DNA of 53,023 nt, from NCBI GenBank assembly GCA_016927755.1, contig JAFGLZ010000106.1, positions 1 through 53,023 on the forward strand. The letters run 5' to 3'. Of the stretch, positions 49,964 to 53,023 are shown piece after piece. Below the pieces are notes generated by a model. That model saw nothing but the letters and a program-made list of their open reading frames with translations. It was not told the origin of the DNA and searched no databases. Source of the stretch: Phycisphaerae bacterium. Its GTDB lineage: Bacteria; Planctomycetota; Phycisphaerae; UBA1845; JAFGLZ01. The position numbers and the translations under genes are program-made. Positions within the stretch are counted from its first letter, which is position 1. The number at the start of each line of letters is the position of its first letter.

Positions 49964-52834
49964 ATGAACCGTGACGCCGATTCCGTTGCGCGGGACCTGG
50001 CCGGTCTGGTGACCTGCCCGGTCAAGGCCGATCCGCTGACGCGCGCGCTGTACTCGACGGACGCCAGCATCTACCAGATCCGCCCCGCGTGCGTCGTGTT
50101 TCCGAAATCGACGGAGGACGTGGTCGCGTGCGTTCGCTATGCACGCGAGATCCGAACGCCCATCGTCGGTCGCGGGGGTGGCAGCGGTTTGGCGGGCGAG
50201 ACGCTCACGACGGGCATCGTGCTCGATTTTACTCGTTACCTCGACCGCGTCATCGAGACCGATCTCGACGCGAACTGGGTCCGTTGTCAGCCGGGCGTTA
50301 TCCTGGCGCGGCTCAACGCCGCGCTGGCCAAGGTCGGACGGTTGTTTGGCCCGGACCCGTCGAGCGGCAACCGAGCGGCGATCGGCGGCGTGATCGGCAA
50401 CAACGCGACCGGCGCGCATTCGATCAAGTACGGATACACCGACGTCTACGTCGAGGCGCTGACGGTCGTCCTGGACGACGGCGAGGTCGTCGAGCTGTCG
50501 CCGACGCGGCCGGAGGCCGGGGCGACTTCTCGCGCCGGGCGGCTCGCCTGGGAGATCAAGCAGCTTATCGACGAGAGCCAGCCGTTGATTGACCGGCACA
50601 TGCCGCCCGTCAAGCGGAACCGTAGCGGCTATGCGTTGAACAAGGTCGTCGCCGACGGGCAGGTGCATCTCGGCCGTCTGATCGCCGGGAGCGAGGGCAC
50701 GCTCGGGCTGGTCGTCGAGGCGAAGGTCCGCGTCGTGCCCGTGCCGAAGGCCCGAGGGCTTCTGCAACTCAACTTCGCTGACCTGGAGGCGATGGCGCGG
50801 GCGGTTCCGGTGATCCTGACGTGTGGGCCGGCCACGATCGAGTCGATGGACGGCAAGCTTCTGGAGCTCGCGCGGCAGTCGTATCCGCGTTACCGTGACG
50901 TCTTGCCCGGCGGCGTCGCGGCGTCGCTCGTCATCGAGCACGACGGCGACGACCTCGACGAGGTCAGGGAGAAGATCGAACGAACCCGCCGCGCGGTGGA
51001 TTCGGCCACGAGCGGCAAGGAGGTGCTGGATCCGTCCGACCAGCGGCTGATCTGGGCCGCTCGGAAGGCGGCGGTGCCCCTCTTGTTCCGACAGCCCGGT
51101 CCGCGCCAGCCGGTGCCCTTCATCGAGGACGCGGCCGTCCCGCCCGATCGATTGGCCGAGTACCTCGGCGGGCTCGACGAGGTGTTTCGACGGCACGAAG
51201 CGGACGTGGCCGTCTATGGCCACGCGGGCGACGGCGAGTTTCACATCCGCCCTTACCTGGACCTGCACGAGGCGGCGGACGTGGCCAAGATGCGAGACAT
51301 CGCCGAGGAGACCTTCGAGCTGGCGTGGTCGCTGGGCGGGACGATCAGCGGCGAGCACGGCGAGGGGCTCGTACGGGCCGAGTTCATCCGCCGACAGTAC
51401 GGTCCGCTCTATGACGTCATGCGGCAGGTCAAGCGGCGCTTCGATCCGGAAGGTATTCTTAATCCCGGCAAGATCATCAACGATGAGCCGGGCGTCATGA
51501 CGCGGAACCTCCGTTTTGACCATCGGCGCTCGCCCGGGCGGATGGCCAGGACCGAGCTGATCTGGCGGGACGGCGAGTTACTCGACGAGATCGAGCGGTG
51601 CAACGGCAACGGCGAGTGCCGCAACCTGGACGCGGGGGGGACGATGTGCCCGATCTTCCGAGCCACGCGCGACGAGGTGGCGAGCCCGCGGGCCCACGCG
51701 AACATGCTCCGGCACTGGATCACGGGACAGCTCGACGAGGAGATCCTCTACAGCGACGAGTTCAAGGCGGCGGTGGCGACGTGCGTCAACTGCAAGACGT
51801 GCCATCAGGCCTGTCCGTCGGCCGTCAACATTCCCAAGCTCATGCTCGAGGCCCGCGCGCAAATCGCGGCCAGGCGAGGGCTAACGCTTACGGAGAGACT
51901 GCTGGCTCACAGCGAGGCATCGAGCAAGCTGGGGTCGCTCACGGCGCCTCTGGCGAACCTGTCGATGGGTATGGGCTGGTTCCGCGCCGTCTTCCAGCGG
52001 GTTACGGGGATCGATCGGCGCCGTCCGATGCCGAGGTTCGCCTGGGGGTCGTTCGTCCGGAGGGCCCGCCGGTTGGCGCGGGAGTTTCGGGTCGGCGGGC
52101 CACCTGCCGGACGGGTTGCGGTGTTCCTCGACCTCTACGCCAACTACCACGATCACGAGCTGGCTCGCGCGACGATCGCGGTACTGCGTCACAACGGGGT
52201 GGAGGTGGTGGTCCCGGACCAGGTGGGCTGCCAGATGCCGGCGATGTGCTACGGCGATCTCGCGACGGCGCGGAGGGGCCTGCGGTACAACGTCGAGCGC
52301 CTGGCCGAGGCCGTCCGCGACGGTTGCACCATTGTCAGCGGAGAGCCGACCGCGACGCTGACGCTCCGCGAGGAGGTCTTCGACCTGATCGACAGCGACG
52401 AGGCCCGGTTGGTGGCCGAGCATACGGAAGACGTGTGCGGCTATCTCTGGCGGATGCACCAGGGCGGGCGGCTCCGAACGGATTTCAGGCCGATGCCGAT
52501 GACGTTGGGCTATCACATGCCCTGTCATCTCGGGGCCTTACGAATCGGCCGGCCGGGCGTCGAGCTGCTTCGATTGATCCCGGAGCTGAAGGTGGAAGTT
52601 ATCGAGGCCGGGTGCTGTGGTCTGGCGGGGACGTACGGTTTTCAGCAGAAGGGCTTCGAGACCTCGATGGCGGCGGGCGCTCGTCTGGCCGAGGCGCTTC
52701 GGGCCGAGAGGATCGACGCCGGCGCGACCGAGTGCGCTACGTGTAAGATGCAGATGGAGCTGGGCGGCGGGAAGCCGACGTGGCATCCGTTGGTGTTGTT
52801 GGCCCGTTCGCACGGTCTGCTTGGCGACAGCTAA
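49964..52834 (+). CDS. FAD-linked oxidase fused to Fe-S/CCG reductase subunit (glycolate/D-lactate type)
   Basis: The 956-residue protein joins GlcD-like and GlcF/GlpC-like parts. Residues about 35-220 are an FAD-binding (PCMH) domain (PIVGRGGGSGLAGETL, DPSSGNRAAIGGVIGNNATG), and 270-515 the FAD-oxidase C domain (VAVYGHAGDGEFHIRPYLDL, SGEHGEGLV, PEGILNPGKII). Fe-S ligands follow in CNGNGEC (about 546) with MCP, and CVNCKTCHQACP (about 607). The end holds CCG-type segments HMPCHLGALRIG and EAGCCGLAGTYG (about 883), likely cluster or substrate ligands. Such fusions oxidise D-2-hydroxy acids and pass electrons to quinone or another acceptor. The start has only a weak SD. Confidence 0.92.
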   Translation: MNRDADSVARDLAGLVTCPVKADPLTRALYSTDASIYQIRPACVVFPKSTEDVVACVRYAREIRTPIVGRGGGSGLAGETLTTGIVLDFTRYLDRVIETDLDANWVRCQPGVILARLNAALAKVGRLFGPDPSSGNRAAIGGVIGNNATGAHSIKYGYTDVYVEALTVVLDDGEVVELSPTRPEAGATSRAGRLAWEIKQLIDESQPLIDRHMPPVKRNRSGYALNKVVADGQVHLGRLIAGSEGTLGLVVEAKVRVVPVPKARGLLQLNFADLEAMARAVPVILTCGPATIESMDGKLLELARQSYPRYRDVLPGGVAASLVIEHDGDDLDEVREKIERTRRAVDSATSGKEVLDPSDQRLIWAARKAAVPLLFRQPGPRQPVPFIEDAAVPPDRLAEYLGGLDEVFRRHEADVAVYGHAGDGEFHIRPYLDLHEAADVAKMRDIAEETFELAWSLGGTISGEHGEGLVRAEFIRRQYGPLYDVMRQVKRRFDPEGILNPGKIINDEPGVMTRNLRFDHRRSPGRMARTELIWRDGELLDEIERCNGNGECRNLDAGGTMCPIFRATRDEVASPRAHANMLRHWITGQLDEEILYSDEFKAAVATCVNCKTCHQACPSAVNIPKLMLEARAQIAARRGLTLTERLLAHSEASSKLGSLTAPLANLSMGMGWFRAVFQRVTGIDRRRPMPRFAWGSFVRRARRLAREFRVGGPPAGRVAVFLDLYANYHDHELARATIAVLRHNGVEVVVPDQVGCQMPAMCYGDLATARRGLRYNVERLAEAVRDGCTIVSGEPTATLTLREEVFDLIDSDEARLVAEHTEDVCGYLWRMHQGGRLRTDFRPMPMTLGYHMPCHLGALRIGRPGVELLRLIPELKVEVIEAGCCGLAGTYGFQQKGFETSMAAGARLAEALRAERIDAGATECATCKMQMELGGGKPTWHPLVLLARSHGLLGDS

Positions 52835-52868
52835 CTTGTTTTTTCTCCTTAGCTTATGGGACGTATTG

Positions 52869-52897
52869 GCGTCGTCTTGCCGCCACGGTGACGACGC
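52869..52897 (+). terminator. Hairpin downstream of the FAD/Fe-S oxidase
   Basis: GCGTCGTC (52869-52876) pairs with GACGACGC (52890-52897) over a 13-nt loop, 34 bp after the stop. No T tract follows it. The remaining sequence to 53023 shows no supported gene. Confidence 0.35.
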
Positions 52898-53023
52898 GAA
52901 TCAACATCTCCGTTAACCATCTTGGCGGATGGGTGTTAGCTCGTCCGCCGCCTTGCGGGGCGCGTCTTGTTGTTGACCGAGATCAACGGGGCCGCACAGC
53001 CCGACTATTCGTCAGGGGCGATC

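Overview
The window looks like a chromosomal segment of a planctomycete, most likely Phycisphaerae or a close relative. The evidence is a high-GC sequence, many secreted glycan-active enzymes with BNR, DUF1080, GHL6, GH26-like and GH89 domains, Tat-exported proteins beginning with an NRRDFLK-type motif, a small membrane protein ending in the CGYD...CSECG zinc ribbon common in that phylum, and dispersed hairpins of the kind CATGGGC-AAGAT-GCCCATG. No rRNA, tRNA, CRISPR array or complete mobile element was recognised. Housekeeping genes (pcrA/uvrD, pgi, bioD, smc) are interspersed with accessory catabolic and surface genes.

Layout. 1-3.4 kb: a secreted BNR propeller (minus, cut by the window edge) divergent from a GHL6 glycosidase. 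3.4-7.0 kb: pcrA and pgi. 7.2-9.1 kb (minus): bioD and a SAM hydroxide adenosyltransferase, separated by a dispersed repeat. 9.3-16.5 kb (plus): a degraded aldo-keto reductase, a DUF1080 protein fused to a four-heme cytochrome c domain, a sialidase-like protein, two propeller proteins with a shared chitobiase-type N-terminal domain, and a GH43/GH117-like propeller. 16.5-31.2 kb (minus): seven consecutive secreted proteins (GH26-like, calcineurin-like phosphoesterase, two C45-like acyltransferases, an SGNH-like hydrolase, two beta-helix giants), all ending in Cys-Gly-(Ser/Ala)-(Gly/Ala), a hydrophobic segment and Arg/Lys residues. 31.3-31.7 kb: an unusual intergenic array of 10-bp repeats and a G-rich block just upstream of that gene run. 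31.9-37.4 kb: a small zinc-ribbon gene, an SGNH hydrolase, remnants of a toxin-antitoxin-like pair, a DUF4432 mutarotase-like protein, a Tat-exported NHL protein and three tandem tail-collar proteins. 37.4-39.6 kb (minus): a Gfo/Idh/MocA oxidoreductase and an Ldh2-type dehydrogenase. 39.9-46.4 kb: a DUF2283-like protein, smc behind a good promoter and an 18-bp palindrome, two tiny lipoprotein-like genes and an enolase-superfamily protein. 46.6-52.8 kb: a GH89 alpha-N-acetylglucosaminidase with an F5/8 C domain, a second copy of the dispersed repeat, a 5'-truncated DUF1080-like relic, and an FAD/Fe-S glycolate-type oxidase.

How it fits together. Most accessory genes point to extracellular breakdown of complex, possibly sulfated or N-acetylated, glycans and cytoplasmic oxidation of the released sugars (mutarotase, Gfo/Idh, Ldh2, enolase superfamily, FAD/Fe-S oxidase). 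The strongest candidate for something undescribed is the seven-gene run at 16.5-31.2 kb. Different catalytic heads share one C-terminal module (a divergent InlB-like domain plus a CGSG tripartite tail), which looks like a protein-sorting signal. No matching sorting peptidase is visible in the window, so the processing step is inference.
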